Source of the DNA: Haemonchus contortus | Lineage: Eukaryota; Nematoda; Chromadorea; Rhabditida; Trichostrongylidae | NCBI GenBank assembly: GCA_000469685.2 | Contig: LS997567.1 | Span: forward strand, 12,095,210 to 12,159,209 | Length of the DNA stretch: 64,000 bases | Direction of reading: 5' to 3' | Part shown: positions 23,100-34,693 of the stretch, one piece after another | How positions within the stretch are numbered: the stretch's first letter is position 1 | Layout: every line of letters begins with the position of its first letter | The notes under the pieces: model-generated | The model's input: the letters and a program-made list of their open reading frames with translations, nothing else | What the model was told of the DNA's origin: nothing | The model's database searches: none | Program-made: the position numbers and the translations under genes

Positions 23100-23715
23100 G
23101 TCCGAAGGCGCTTTGTGACGTAATCGTCTAATAGCTTCTAATACTCTTCTGTCAGCGCATCACCCAGTGAGTCACACATAGCGGAAGCGTTCAATGTCTC
23201 AAAAAGCAAGGTTATGGAAGAATTGAGCTGAAGAGCTGCTGATTGCGCTCTCGCTGAATTCTCATCATGCGGCTCCGCATTGATGACCGTTTCATTCTCC
23301 CTTATAATATGCTCCAACTTATTACAATATCTCGCTAAAAGTGCTTTCTGAGACCACAAGGATGTAGGGCCAGCTATGTCTGAGGAAGTTGCAGGAAAAC
23401 GGAAATGAGAGAATGTATAGGAGTTCGAAGAAGAACTCGAAAAGGATTCTTTGGGAGCAGATGATTCAATCCAATAAATAATTTTACCGCTCCGCCATGC
23501 TTCACCGTCAAAATCAAAGGTTAAAAAGGGTGTTGAGAAATTTACCTCTGTGCTCCTCAGGTTCGATGTTGAATAGCGGCAGACGCGCCATAAAGCGATT
23601 CAGGTAGTTCGCATTCAAGCCACAGCAACCACGACACACGGCGCAAAACAACTATTTCGCCTCAGACTTGGGTAATTGAACCTCAAAATATAATCTTACG
23701 GAACTGTAACAATGA
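23100..23715 (-). pseudogene. Possible gag and leader relic of a BEL-like element
   Basis: A helical frame at 23138-23359 (LLARYCNKLEHIIRENETV, AQSAALQLNSSITLLFETL) resembles gag N-termini. To its right, at 23671-23687, lies ACTTGGGTAATTGAACC, shared with both LTRs of element B (29882-29898 and 49439-49455). The order is then LTR-like sequence followed by gag on the minus strand. Divergence is high and no second LTR was seen. Weak call. Confidence 0.3.
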
Positions 23716-24087
23716 CGTGAGTCATACAACCATAAAAAAGATCCCAGTAATCGGGCCCATGGCGCGAGGCACTATAAAGAAAGGCCCCTTATTTGAGAAG
23801 TATGATAATATGAGGGCACATATGTGATACAAAGAAGTTATGTCATACTAAAAAAATAAAGGAGAAATTGCAAACACTTGGAAGCACCTGCATCAAAGAG
23901 GAAGGACTGACGTTACAGCGCATGCCAGCGTACTTATACGATCGTTGGCATTTGCCTCACAAGATCAAGCTGATAAGCGCAGAATACCGAAACATTCCCG
24001 ACAAAGCAAGTCTGTAATCAGATGGGAATGCTGGAAGCTCTGACAACGATGGATGGAACACAAGAATCGCGGTCCAACCGCGATAGT
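23716..24087. other. Left flank of the TATG array
   Basis: No gene seen. A small hairpin ATCGCGGT/ACCGCGAT lies just before the array (about 24066-24084). Confidence 0.35.
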
Positions 24088-27000
24088 ATATATATATATA
24101 TATGTATGTATGTATGTATGTATGCATGTATGTATGTATGTATGTATGTATGTATGTATGTATGTATGTATGTATGTATGTATGTATGTATGTATGTATG
24201 TATGTATGTATGTATGTATGTATGTATGTATGTATGTATGTATGTATGTATGTATGTATGTATGTATGTATGTATGTATGTATGTATGTATGTATGTATG
24301 TATGTATGTATGTATGTATGTATGTATGTATGTATGTATGTATGTATGTATGTATGTATGTATGTATGTATGTATGTATGTATGTATGTATGTATGTATG
24401 TATGTATGTATGTATGTATGTATGTATGTATGTATGTATGTATGTATGTATGTATGTATGTATGTATGTATGTATGTATGTATGTATGTATGTATGTATG
24501 TATGTATGTATGTATGTATGTATGTATGTATGTATGTATGTATGTATGTATGTATGTATGTATGTATGTATGTATGTATGTATGTATGTATGTATGTATG
24601 TATGTATGTATGTATGTATGTATGTATGTATGTATGTATGTATGTATGTATGTATGTATGTATGTATGTATGTATGTATGTATGTATGTATGTATGTATG
24701 TATGTATGTATGTATGTATGTATGTATGTATGTATGTATGTATGTATGTATGTATGTATGTATGTATGTATGTATGTATGTATGTATGTATGTATGTATG
24801 TATGTATGTATGTATGTATGTATGTATGTATGTATGTATGTATGTATGTATGTATGTATGTATGTATGTATGTATGTATGTATGTATGTATGTATGTATG
24901 TATGTATGTATGTATGTATGTATGTATGTATGTATGTATGTATGTATGTATGTATGTATGTATGTATGTATGTATGTATGTATGTATGTATGTATGTATG
25001 TATGTATGTATGTATGTATGTATGTATGTATGTATGTATGTATGTATGTATGTATGTATGTATGTATGTATGTATGTATGTATGTATGTATGTATGTATG
25101 TATGTATGTATGTATGTATGTATGTATGTATGTATGTATGTATGTATGTATGTATGTATGTATGTATGTATGTATGTATGTATGTATGTATGTATGTATG
25201 TATGTATGTATGTATGTATGTATGTATGTATGTATGTATGTATGTATGTATGTATGTATGTATGTATGTATGTATGTATGTATGTATGTATGTATGTATG
25301 TATGTATGTATGTATGTATGTATGTATGTATGTATGTATGTATGTATGTATGTATGTATGTATGTATGTATGTATGTATGTATGTATGTATGTATGTATG
25401 TATGTATGTATGTATGTATGTATGTATGTATGTATGTATGTATGTATGTATGTATGTATGTATGTATGTATGTATGTATGTATGTATGTATGTATGTATG
25501 TATGTATGTATGTATGTATGTATGTATGTATGTATGTATGTATGTATGTATGTATGTATGTATGTATGTATGTATGTATGTATGTATGTATGTATGTATG
25601 TATGTATGTATGTATGTATGTATGTATGTATGTATGTATGTATGTATGTATGTATGTATGTATGTATGTATGTATGTATGTATGTATGTATGTATGTATG
25701 TATGTATGTATGTATGTATGTATGTATGTATGTATGTATGTATGTATGTATGTATGTATGTATGTATGTATGTATGTATGTATGTATGTATGTATGTATG
25801 TATGTATGTATGTATGTATGTATGTATGTATGTATGTATGTATGTATGTATGTATGTATGTATGTATGTATGTATGTATGTATGTATGTATGTATGTATG
25901 TATGTATGTATGTATGTATGTATGTATGTATGTATGTATGTATGTATGTATGTATGTATGTATGTATGTATGTATGTATGTATGTATGTATGTATGTATG
26001 TATGTATGTATGTATGTATGTATGTATGTATGTATGTATGTATGTATGTATGTATGTATGTATGTATGTATGTATGTATGTATGTATGTATGTATGTATG
26101 TATGTATGTATGTATGTATGTATGTATGTATGTATGTATGTATGTATGTATGTATGTATGTATGTATGTATGTATGTATGTATGTATGTATGTATGTATG
26201 TATGTATGTATGTATGTATGTATGTATGTATGTATGTATGTATGTATGTATGTATGTATGTATGTATGTATGTATGTATGTATGTATGTATGTATGTATG
26301 TATGTATGTATGTATGTATGTATGTATGTATGTATGTATGTATGTATGTATGTATGTATGTATGTATGTATGTATGTATGTATGTATGTATGTATGTATG
26401 TATGTATGTATGTATGTATGTATGTATGTATGTATGTATGTATGTATGTATGTGTATGTATGTATGTATGTATGTATGTATGTATGTATGTATGTATGTA
26501 TGTATGTATGTATGTATGTATGTATGTATGTATGTATGTATGTATGTATGTATGTATGTATGTATGTATGTATGTATGTATGTATGTATGTATGTATGTA
26601 TGTATGTATGTATGTATGTATGTATGTATGTATGTATGTATGTATGTATGTATGTATGTATGTATGTATGTATGTATGTATGTATGTATGTATGTATGTA
26701 TGTATGTATGTATGTATGTATGTATGTATGTATGTATGTATGTATGTATGTATGTATGTATGTATGTATGTATGTATGTATGTATGTATGTATGTATGTA
26801 TGTATGTATGTATGTATGTATGTATGTATGTATGTATGTATGTATGTATGTATGTATGTATGTATGTATGTATGTATGTATGTATGTATGTATGTATGTA
26901 TGTATGTATGTATGTATGTATGTATGTATGTATGTATGTATGTATGTATGTATGTATGTATGTATGTATGTATGTATGTATGTATGTATGTATGTATGTA

Positions 27001-27358
27001 TGTATGTATGTATGTATGTATGTATGTATGTATGTATGTATGTATGTATGTATGTATGTATGTATGTATGTATGTATGTATGTATGTATGTATGTATGTA
27101 TGTATGTATGTATGTATGTATGTATGTATGTATGTATGTATGTATGTATGTATGTATGTATGTATGTATGTATGTATGTATGTATGTATGTATGTATGTA
27201 TGTATGTATGTATGTATGTATGTATGTATGTATGTATGTATGTATGTATGTATGTATGTATGTATGTATGTATGTATGTATGTATGTATGTATGTATGTA
27301 TGTATGTATGTATGTATGTATGTATGTATGTATGTATGTATGTATGTATGTATGTATG

Positions 27359-27390
<32 letters not shown>

Positions 27391-29131
27391 TGTATGTATG
27401 TATGTATGTATGTATGTATGTATGTATGTATGTATGTATGTATGTATGTATGTATGTATGTATGTATGTATGTATGTATGTATGTATGTATGTATGTATG
27501 TATGTATGTATGTATGTATGTATGTATGTATGTATGTATGTATGTATGTATGTATGTATGTATGTATGTATGTATGTATGTATGTATGTATGTATGTATG
27601 TATGTATGTATGTATGTATGTATGTATGTATGTATGTATGTATGTATGTATGTATGTATGTATGTATGTATGTATGTATGTATGTATGTATGTATGTATG
27701 TATGTATGTATGTATGTATGTATGTATGTATGTATGTATGTATGTATGTATGTATGTATGTATGTATGTATGTATGTATGTATGTATGTATGTATGTATG
27801 TATGTATGTATGTATGTATGTATGTATGTATGTATGTATGTATGTATGTATGTATGTATGTATGTATGTATGTATGTATGTATGTATGTATGTATGTATG
27901 TATGTATGTATGTATGTATGTATGTATGTATGTATGTATGTATGTATGTATGTATGTATGTATGTATGTATGTATGTATGTATGTATGTATGTATGTATG
28001 TATGTATGTATGTATGTATGTATGTATGTATGTATGTATGTATGTATGTATGTATGTATGTATGTATGTATGTATGTATGTATGTATGTATGTATGTATG
28101 TATGTATGTAGTATGTATGTATGTATGTATGTATGTATGTATGTATGTATGTATGTATGTATGTATGTATGTATGTATGTATGTATGTATGTATGTATGT
28201 ATGTATGTATGTATGTATGTATGTATGTATGTATGTATGTATGTATGTATGTATGTATGTATGTATGTATGTATGTATGTATGTATGTATGTATGTATGT
28301 ATGTATGTATGTATGTATGTATGTATGTATGTATGTATGTATGTATGTATGTATGTATGTATGTATGTATGTATGTATGTATGTATGTATGTATGTATGT
28401 ATGTATGTATGTATGTATGTATGTATGTATGTATGTATGTATGTATGTATGTATGTATGTATGTATGTATGTATGTATGTATGTATGTATGTATGTATGT
28501 ATGTATGTATGTATGTATGTATGTATGTATGTATGTATGTATGTATGTATGTATGTATGTATGTATGTATGTATGTATGTATGTATGTATGTATGTATGT
28601 ATGTATGTATGTATGTATGTATGTATGTATGTATGTATGTATGTATGTATGTATGTATGTATGTATGTATGTATGTATGTATGTATGTATGTATGTATGT
28701 ATGTATGTATGTATGTATGTATGTATGTATGTATGTATGTATGTATGTATGTATGTATGTATGTATGTATGTATGTATGTATGTATGTATGTATGTATGT
28801 ATGTATGTATGTATGTATGTATGTATGTATGTATGTATGTATGTATGTATGTATGTATGTATGTATGTATGTATGTATGTATGTATGTATGTATGTATGT
28901 ATGTATGTATGTATGTATGTATGTATGTATGTATGTATGTATGTATGTATGTATGTATGTATGTATGTATGTATGTATGTATGTATGTATGTATGTATGT
29001 ATGTATGTATGTATGTATGTATGTATGTATGTATGTATGTATGTATGTATGTATGTATGTATGTATGTATGTATGTATGTATGTATGTATGTATGTATGT
29101 ATGTATGTATGTATGTATGTATGTATGTATG

Positions 29132-29163
<32 letters not shown>

Positions 29164-29450
29164 TGTATGTATGTATGTATGTATGTATGTATGTATGTAT
29201 GTATGTATGTATGTATGTATGTATGTATGTATGTATGTATGTATGTATGTATGTATGTATGTATGTATGTATGTATGTATGTATGTATGTATGTATGTAT
29301 GTATGTATGTATGTATGTATGTATGTATGTATGTATGTATGTATGTATGTATGTATGTATGTATGTATGTATGTATGTATGTATGTATGTATGTATGTAT
29401 GAATGTATGTATGTATGTATTTATGTATGTATGTATGTATGTTTATTTGT
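24088..29450. repeat. Giant (TATG)n microsatellite, about 5.3 kb
   Basis: It begins with a short TA run (24088-24102) and passes into TATG repeats, about 1,330 units. I see only a handful of interruptions: one C near 24125, two missing bases near 26452, a phase slip near 27360, one missing base near 28110, and a slip near 29134. The right edge decays from 29400 (GAATG, TTTATG, TTTATTTGTTCGG). The unit has no stop in any forward frame, so very long open frames coding (MYVC)n exist by arithmetic; they are not genes. Length in the assembly may not equal length in the genome. Confidence 0.97.
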
Positions 29451-29843
29451 TCGGATGTATGTTCGCTCGATATTCAGTACTAACTGAAAAACACCTTCGA
29501 AGGTTTAGGTAACCTCAGAAGGTAGAAAGCCTAGGACGAGAACAACAAAGCACATAAGAACTCAGGGAAGGGGGATAGCAACGCAGTGGGTAAGAATGCG
29601 ATGGGCGCAGCGTGCGATAAGTGGTGTGAATGATTCGGATGGAGTTATAGAATTCCTTCCCGATGTTCCTAAAGCGTTCAAATTTTGGTAGGAGCGCAGG
29701 GCAGAATGGGAACCTTGGGAGTAGGTAGCAGGACTAGAGTCCGCGCATTCTGAGAGGGACATGTGCGGGAATTGCTACTTCAGATTCCAAATTTGTGGAA
29801 AAGGCGCCAGGATGAGAACACTGATGGTGTGTGACAGGGCAAC
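29451..29843. other. Flank between the TATG array and BEL element B
   Basis: No gene or repeat recognised. Confidence 0.35.
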
Positions 29844-30093
29844 TATGCGATCGTAGGGTTCACGTTCTACAGCACCTCAAACTTGGGTAATTGAACCTTA
29901 ATAACCACATATATACAATACAAGCAAAGGGTATGTAAACCAAGGCACATAGGAGGGTTTATATACGGAGCATATTCGATCTATTCGAAGCGCCAGACAA
30001 AATAATGTATAACAAAACAATGGAGCCGTCAAAACATTTTTTCTTCTACGAGACAATACAACTGCAATTTCTGTAGCAGTACTATCTGCTATA
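29844..30093 (-). repeat. Element B 3' LTR
   Basis: 250 bases matching 49402-49648. It is preceded on the minus strand by the purine run CTAGGGAG (about 30094-30101), a weak polypurine tract. Confidence 0.85.
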
Positions 30094-30228
30094 CTCCCTA
30101 GACGACTGAGCGAGTTCCCAATCATCTTCTTTATGCGATGAGTCTGTGCGCCGGCTACGATGGTATTTTTCGTGTTCTCGTCGTGTTGACTCACTACGTT
30201 GGATATTATCGTGCTCTCTGTCGCATCG

Positions 30229-30819
30229 TTATGATTCACTGCGTCGAGCGTTTTGCCATCTGTCATCGTGTTGACTTCGTCGTCTTCTGTCTTCTGATAT
30301 TGGAGGATCCGTTGTATGAAGGTTGGTCGATCTTTTCTTTAGCTGACTTTTCATTGAATCAACTTTTCTTTGCAGCTCATTCATGCTTTTCCGAAACACT
30401 TCTTTGAGGTCGCACATTGGCGCACTGCGCGACATTCGTTTCAGTTATATCGGACACTTTTGCGTTATCTTTTACTGCGTCTTCTAATCTCCTGATGCGT
30501 TTCACGAGGCTTCCATCTGGGCGATAGTCGACATCAAATTCTTGGAGATTGAGCGCAGCATTCCATTCTCTATTGGTTGAGAGTGTTGGTGATTCGCGCC
30601 ATTCCATTAGACTGTTGAAGAGCATCTGCGTTTCCCTTGAGAGTTTGCCTCCGTGTAGGAGAAATATTCTCAGCGGGTTTGCCTCCGGACGTGACCTTTT
30701 CGGCGATAGTGGCACACTGACGATGGCAGAATGATGCTTTGATGGGAAGCTTAATATCTCTGATTTGACGACTGTAGATTGTACTTTTCTGGTTGACTCC
30801 ATCTTCCTTTGTAGACGAG
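30229..30819 (-). pseudogene. Element B 3' accessory ORF
   Basis: Downstream of env, after a strong splice acceptor TTTCTCTTCAG (AG at 30820-30821). The ATG at 30800-30802 opens MESTRKVQSTVVKSEILSF, and a charged middle has VDYRPDGSLVKRIRRLEDAV. A frameshift near 30400 leads to a coiled-coil-like end, SMNELQRKVDSMKSQLKKR, and an Arg/Asp-rich tail. The acceptor suggests expression from a spliced subgenomic RNA. No homology recognised. Element A has a different protein module at the same place. Confidence 0.5.
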
Positions 30820-30914
30820 CTGAAGAGAAAGAGTATTGGTTAAACAGAAGTAGATGACGAAAAAGCGTGCGGAAATTAAGCGAGAACATGTAGTAAAATG
30901 AAGTTTCGGCGAGG

Positions 30915-32493
30915 CTATAGGTTCTTTGATGGAATTTTTTTTTGCGAATGCATGCAGCGGTATGTCAAATAGAGAGCTGTTCGTGAACATATTGTAGTTA
31001 AGCGTATAGTAATCCGAAGGAGGCGGATTGTGATGCAAAGGATTCGTAGTCCATAGGACCAAGCAAATAGATATCCTGCTATTAATGCAACAATTAAAGT
31101 AGCTGCAGCCATGACGACTTCCTTGTACCAATGACTCAGAGCTTCGAAAACGTGTTTGAAGTCCGGAAGAGTAAGTTCATTGTGCACGCTGCTTTCTCCT
31201 TTGAGGGTTTTTCTCGCCAGATCATGGATAATTTTTGTCCACTGTAATACACCTGTTATTTCGAAGGTACTCATTAAGGTACCGCATACACTTGGCCTAC
31301 TTTTTTGATCTTGGCTTCTGCATGATAAAATCTGAGTGTAGACTCGATTCCGCCTTTATGACATGGAATGTGAAGAAATCTTTGTCAAATTTCACAGTGG
31401 CCACTGTCGCTTCTTCTAATGTGATGCAAGTGACTATTGTTACTGCCCCGCGAAGGCAGTTATAACATCCTGTAGCGATGGTGTTTTGTATCACACAGTC
31501 GGCATTCGAAAGTATTGTTTCACTTTCGTCTTTTTGGGCGTCAAGTTGAACGATCACTTCTGCAGTGACGAATGTTGGTATGACAGCGAGAACAGAAGAG
31601 GCGTTCGAATCGCTCTCCTTCAATGTGATCCAAGGTCGCACTATTGGCAGACGGTTTTCAGCTTCTTCAGTGAGGATGCTTGCGATATCAGGGTCGTAGC
31701 AGACACAGTTAACTTTGTTCTCTTCAGATTGGCAAAGGCAGTTGCCGTTGACTGTGCAGTGAAGTTCTCTAGCTGCTTTCAGGGATCCACATAGTAACTT
31801 GGGTTTCACTAGTCCAGATTGCTATCTTTTCTCCATTCAAAACGAACGTAGCTGACAATAGTCGATGTGGCGGGGTTGAGATCGATGTGAATATGACCCT
31901 CATTTTTCCGACATACTAAGGGATTGTTGGTGTCGGTGACAGAGACAGTCTTTTTACACTTGGTAGAGTGATGACGGAAGTTTGGATTTTAACATCTCCT
32001 CCCCAATGAGGACATTGAAACAATTCATATACTCGACTGTCTTGGGGTACATTGTATATGCGATAAAATAGGCATCCGCTGCTCAAGTAGAAGCATCCAC
32101 ATATTGGGCCACCGCGGCTTTCAACGCAGTATGTCGTGCCAGTAAACGTTCAATTTATGGAGCTCTGGGATTTTCGCTGTGGGGTGGATTTGTTCGCGTT
32201 ACTTATTTACACATGATTCCGTGTGTGCGCACCTTTTCGAGTCAATGACCTCTTGTTTCGTATGTCGCGTGAACATGATGTTCTCTTTGATGTTTGATGC
32301 ACTTTAAATGGAAACCTTTCCATTTAAAGCGCAGTTCTTATATCGTGGTCTTGTTGCTGATGAGGCGAATGCACGCTTCTTGGTTGAGGATATTCAGTTC
32401 GAGAAATTCGTTAAGTGTGATTTTACAGAGTTGTCCTCCTTGTGTGATAACGAACAAGATCTCGTATGATGAGTGAAGACATTGATTTCTTGG
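30915..32493 (-). pseudogene. Element B env, Gc-like part and membrane anchor
   Basis: The part of env beyond the element A insertion. A Cys-rich block near 32060-32120 contains GGPICGCFYLSSGCLFYR, the pattern of the phlebovirus Gc (class II fusion protein) family also present in element A at about 39640-39700. Next, 31297-31809 has GNCLCQSEENKVNCVCYDP and ATGCYNCLRGAVTIVTC. Then 30915-31274 carries a long hydrophobic segment (VVMAAATLIVALIAGYLFAW), the anchor. At least three frames with stops (for example near 32290-32490 and 31810-31990), so not functional. Homology to Gc is by motif recognition only. Confidence 0.65.
32302..32329. repeat. 28-base palindrome in element B env
   Basis: CTTTAAATGGAAA (32302-32314) pairs with TTTCCATTTAAAG (32317-32329), loop CC. 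Confidence 0.85.
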
Positions 32494-32498
32494 CAAGC

Positions 32499-32815
32499 TG
32501 TCGCGGCAGACCCCGCAGCCGCTACGTTTCATTATTTTATGTACGTTAAAAGCATGCGGAGGCTCCGCTTCCTGCCCTTAGTTTTCCCGACCGAGGAGAC
32601 AATACGGTCGTTTCCTGTCTTGTAGTCTTCAGTTGTTCCCTTGTAGTCCTCAGTCGTTCCTCGCCTTCAGTTGTCAGTAGTCTTCAGTTGCCTCTCGCCT
32701 ATAGTCCTCAGTTGTGGCTTGCATTTGGTAATCATCGGCCTTTATCAGCCTATGTCTGTCATCAGGTGCACAATAGAGGCTTAGTAAATAAAATCTGTGT
32801 GTTGAAGCCCGCACA
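32499..32815 (+). repeat. Element A 5' LTR
   Basis: 317 bases. It contains repeated CTTGTAGTCYTCAGTYG words (about 32620-32700). AATAAAATCTG near the 3' end may serve as poly(A) signal; the 3' LTR in addition has CAATAAAGG where this one has CAATAGAGG. Confidence 0.95.
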
Positions 32816-32821
32816 GAATTC

Positions 32822-32834
32822 TGGTGCATCGGCC
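32822..32834 (+). promoter_or_regulatory. Element A primer binding site (tRNA-Gly)
   Basis: TGGTGCATCGGCC lies six bases after the LTR and is complementary over 13 bases to the 3' end of tRNA-Gly (GGCCGATGCACCA). Confidence 0.82.
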
Positions 32835-32837
32835 AAC

Positions 32838-34490
32838 CATAACCCAACAAGTCCCGCGTGGCACACGAAACCCAGTCTTCTACTCAGACGAACAAGAGAG
32901 ACACCGGGTCTAACCCAAAATGAGCAAATAACCCTTCTCTTGCAGAACCTGGAGCATGAGCACAACTCGCTACAGACACTGATCAATTTTTACAAAAACG
33001 CGGTAGAGCCCAACCAGCCACCAACAGAAGATCATGAATTCCGCATTTACTGCCACAAAAGGCTGTGCGAACTGCAAATAGCTTTGGACAATATGACAAC
33101 CAGATTGAATGTGTTGAAAGAAGTGTATCAAGATATCATGACTACATACGCAGACGCAACCAAAGCTGAGAAAAAAGATATGCTCCAAGAAATTGACGAC
33201 CTCAAACAAAGGTCCAATTTCAACACAATAAAGCAAGAAGCCGAAAACATGATAATGGCACTCGAAGCCAGGAAACGAGAAGTCGACACACAGATCGCTC
33301 TTCTCGATTTGAATCGTACCCACCTCACCAACAAAGGCCCCGGCCACGAGAATGCCGGCCACATGAGCGAAGACGAATATGACGACACTGAACAATTCAG
33401 TCGTCGGCAAAGCGAGCAAACAAATGTTGAACAATCTCAACCAATAGGTCACGACCAAGATTATCCTACTATAGAACCTAACCAAATGGAACTCTCACCA
33501 CTCTTAAAAATAAGATACCCACAAATAAGACTTCCTCAGTTTGACGGTGAAAACATATCATGGGAAGAGTTTTGGTATACTTATTCACTCATAGTTGACC
33601 AAAATATGCAACTCGGAGAACTAGAAAAGATTCTCTATCTCAAGGATGCAATACGTGGCAAAGCATTCAATGCAATAAAAAGCATCTCAATGAAAGCATC
33701 CAACTACAAACTAATTGTTGACATATTGAAGAGGAAATTCGGAAATAAAGGCAATAACAGATCACAAATAGTGCAGAAACTACCACACCTGCCTAAAGAA
33801 GGCGCCACAGCAGAGAACTGTGCAAAAACCCTCGATAAGATAAATGAGCTGGTCCATCAAATGGTTGCTACAGGATATGACGTATTGAGAAAGCATGATC
33901 CCATTTGGATTGACACCATTCTTGCCAAATTTCCTTATGATGTAGTCAAAGAACTTATGAAGAGAACATCACAGGATCCAACATTGACAGTAGGCACCCT
34001 ATTATACGAACTCAATACGGAAGCCTCCTCTAGAGTAGTCTTCGAAAAACGATTCGCCTCACTTCCGACAAGTCATACAACCTCCACAGACTATTACAAT
34101 CTTAGATCTGTTTCAAAGCAGCTATGTCTTTTTTGCCACCGCACTAACCATCAAACCAAGAATTGCCGCACACTGATAACAGCATCAGAACGCAGAGCCG
34201 CATTGAGAGGCCAACTAGTATGTTGGAAATGCTTTGCTGTGAACCATAGAAGTCGTGCGTTTCCCTCAGAAAACTGCACAAAATGTAACGGGGACCATCA
34301 CACGTCCCTTTGTATCAAACTCGCACTTCCAAAACCCCCGACAACACTCAGAGTCAGGGTCACGAACGCCAATCTTTTCATTACAGTAATCAGCCAACAA
34401 AAACTTCGCCTCGTCACCAAGACAGCGAAGGGCGAGAACGCTCTCCAGCTGTTCCAGCTGCATCCAAAAAGGAAGAAGGAATTAATATAA
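32838..34490 (+). CDS. Element A gag
   Basis: An open frame of about 550 codons. The N-terminal helical region has ITLLLQNLEHEHNSLQTLI; capsid of DUF1759 type has IRLPQFDGENISWEEFWYTY, LEKILYLKDAIRGKAFNAI and LKRKFGNKGNNRSQIVQKL. Then come the zinc knuckles CLFCHRTNHQTKNC and CTKCNGDHHTSLC, with a damaged middle one, CWKCFAVNHRSRAF. The frame is open from inside the LTR, but the first in-frame ATG after the primer site is near 33089, so the true start is unresolved: a lost ATG, a spliced start or a non-AUG start. The final 55 or so residues after the last knuckle look like out-of-frame text, since the natural continuation is in the protease frame. Confidence 0.82.
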   Translation, partial: HNPTSPAWHTKPSLLLRRTRETPGLTQNEQITLLLQNLEHEHNSLQTLINFYKNAVEPNQPPTEDHEFRIYCHKRLCELQIALDNMTTRLNVLKEVYQDIMTTYADATKAEKKDMLQEIDDLKQRSNFNTIKQEAENMIMALEARKREVDTQIALLDLNRTHLTNKGPGHENAGHMSEDEYDDTEQFSRRQSEQTNVEQSQPIGHDQDYPTIEPNQMELSPLLKIRYPQIRLPQFDGENISWEEFWYTYSLIVDQNMQLGELEKILYLKDAIRGKAFNAIKSISMKASNYKLIVDILKRKFGNKGNNRSQIVQKLPHLPKEGATAENCAKTLDKINELVHQMVATGYDVLRKHDPIWIDTILAKFPYDVVKELMKRTSQDPTLTVGTLLYELNTEASSRVVFEKRFASLPTSHTTSTDYYNLRSVSKQLCLFCHRTNHQTKNCRTLITASERRAALRGQLVCWKCFAVNHRSRAFPSENCTKCNGDHHTSLCIKLALPKPPTTLRVRVTNANLFITVISQQKLRLVTKTAKGENALQLFQLHPKRKKELI

Positions 34491-34675
34491 GAAGTTTCTC
34501 TCATCAAATAAAGGTGCTAGGCTTTGAGAAACAGCTGGTCCTCATGACGGCAGAAGGCCAAATTAAAAACAACAACACCGGCATCTTCGAGCACATCTTG
34601 ATTTTCCTTGATTCTGGAGCGCAGTGCAACCTCATTGAGACAAGCGTCGCAGAATCGCTCGGACTCCACAAATGA
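34310..34675 (+). pseudogene. Element A protease segment
   Basis: Reached from gag by a -1 shift in the overlap 34310-34490. A Ser/Gln-rich linker (SQGHERQSFHYSNQPTKTS) is followed by FEKQLVLMTAEGQI and the retropepsin active site ILIFLDSGAQCNLIE (DSG), then SVAESLGL. It stops at TGA 34673-34675; the same frame reopens at once into RT. Whether the gag-pol shift is programmed or a mutation cannot be told here. Confidence 0.75.
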
Positions 34676-34693
34676 GACCCATACCAGTGCACC

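Noticed and set aside
24066..24084. Helitron 3' hairpin beside the TATG array
   Set aside because: The hairpin is present but is not followed by CTRR at the right distance, and there is no matching 5' end.
24022..29487. Giant open frames coding MYVC repeats (up to 1,821 codons)
   Set aside because: The tetranucleotide contains no stop in any forward frame, so the length follows from the repeat; no gene.
32970..33485. Minus-strand frame of 171 codons within element A gag
   Set aside because: Shadow of gag, with no motifs of its own.
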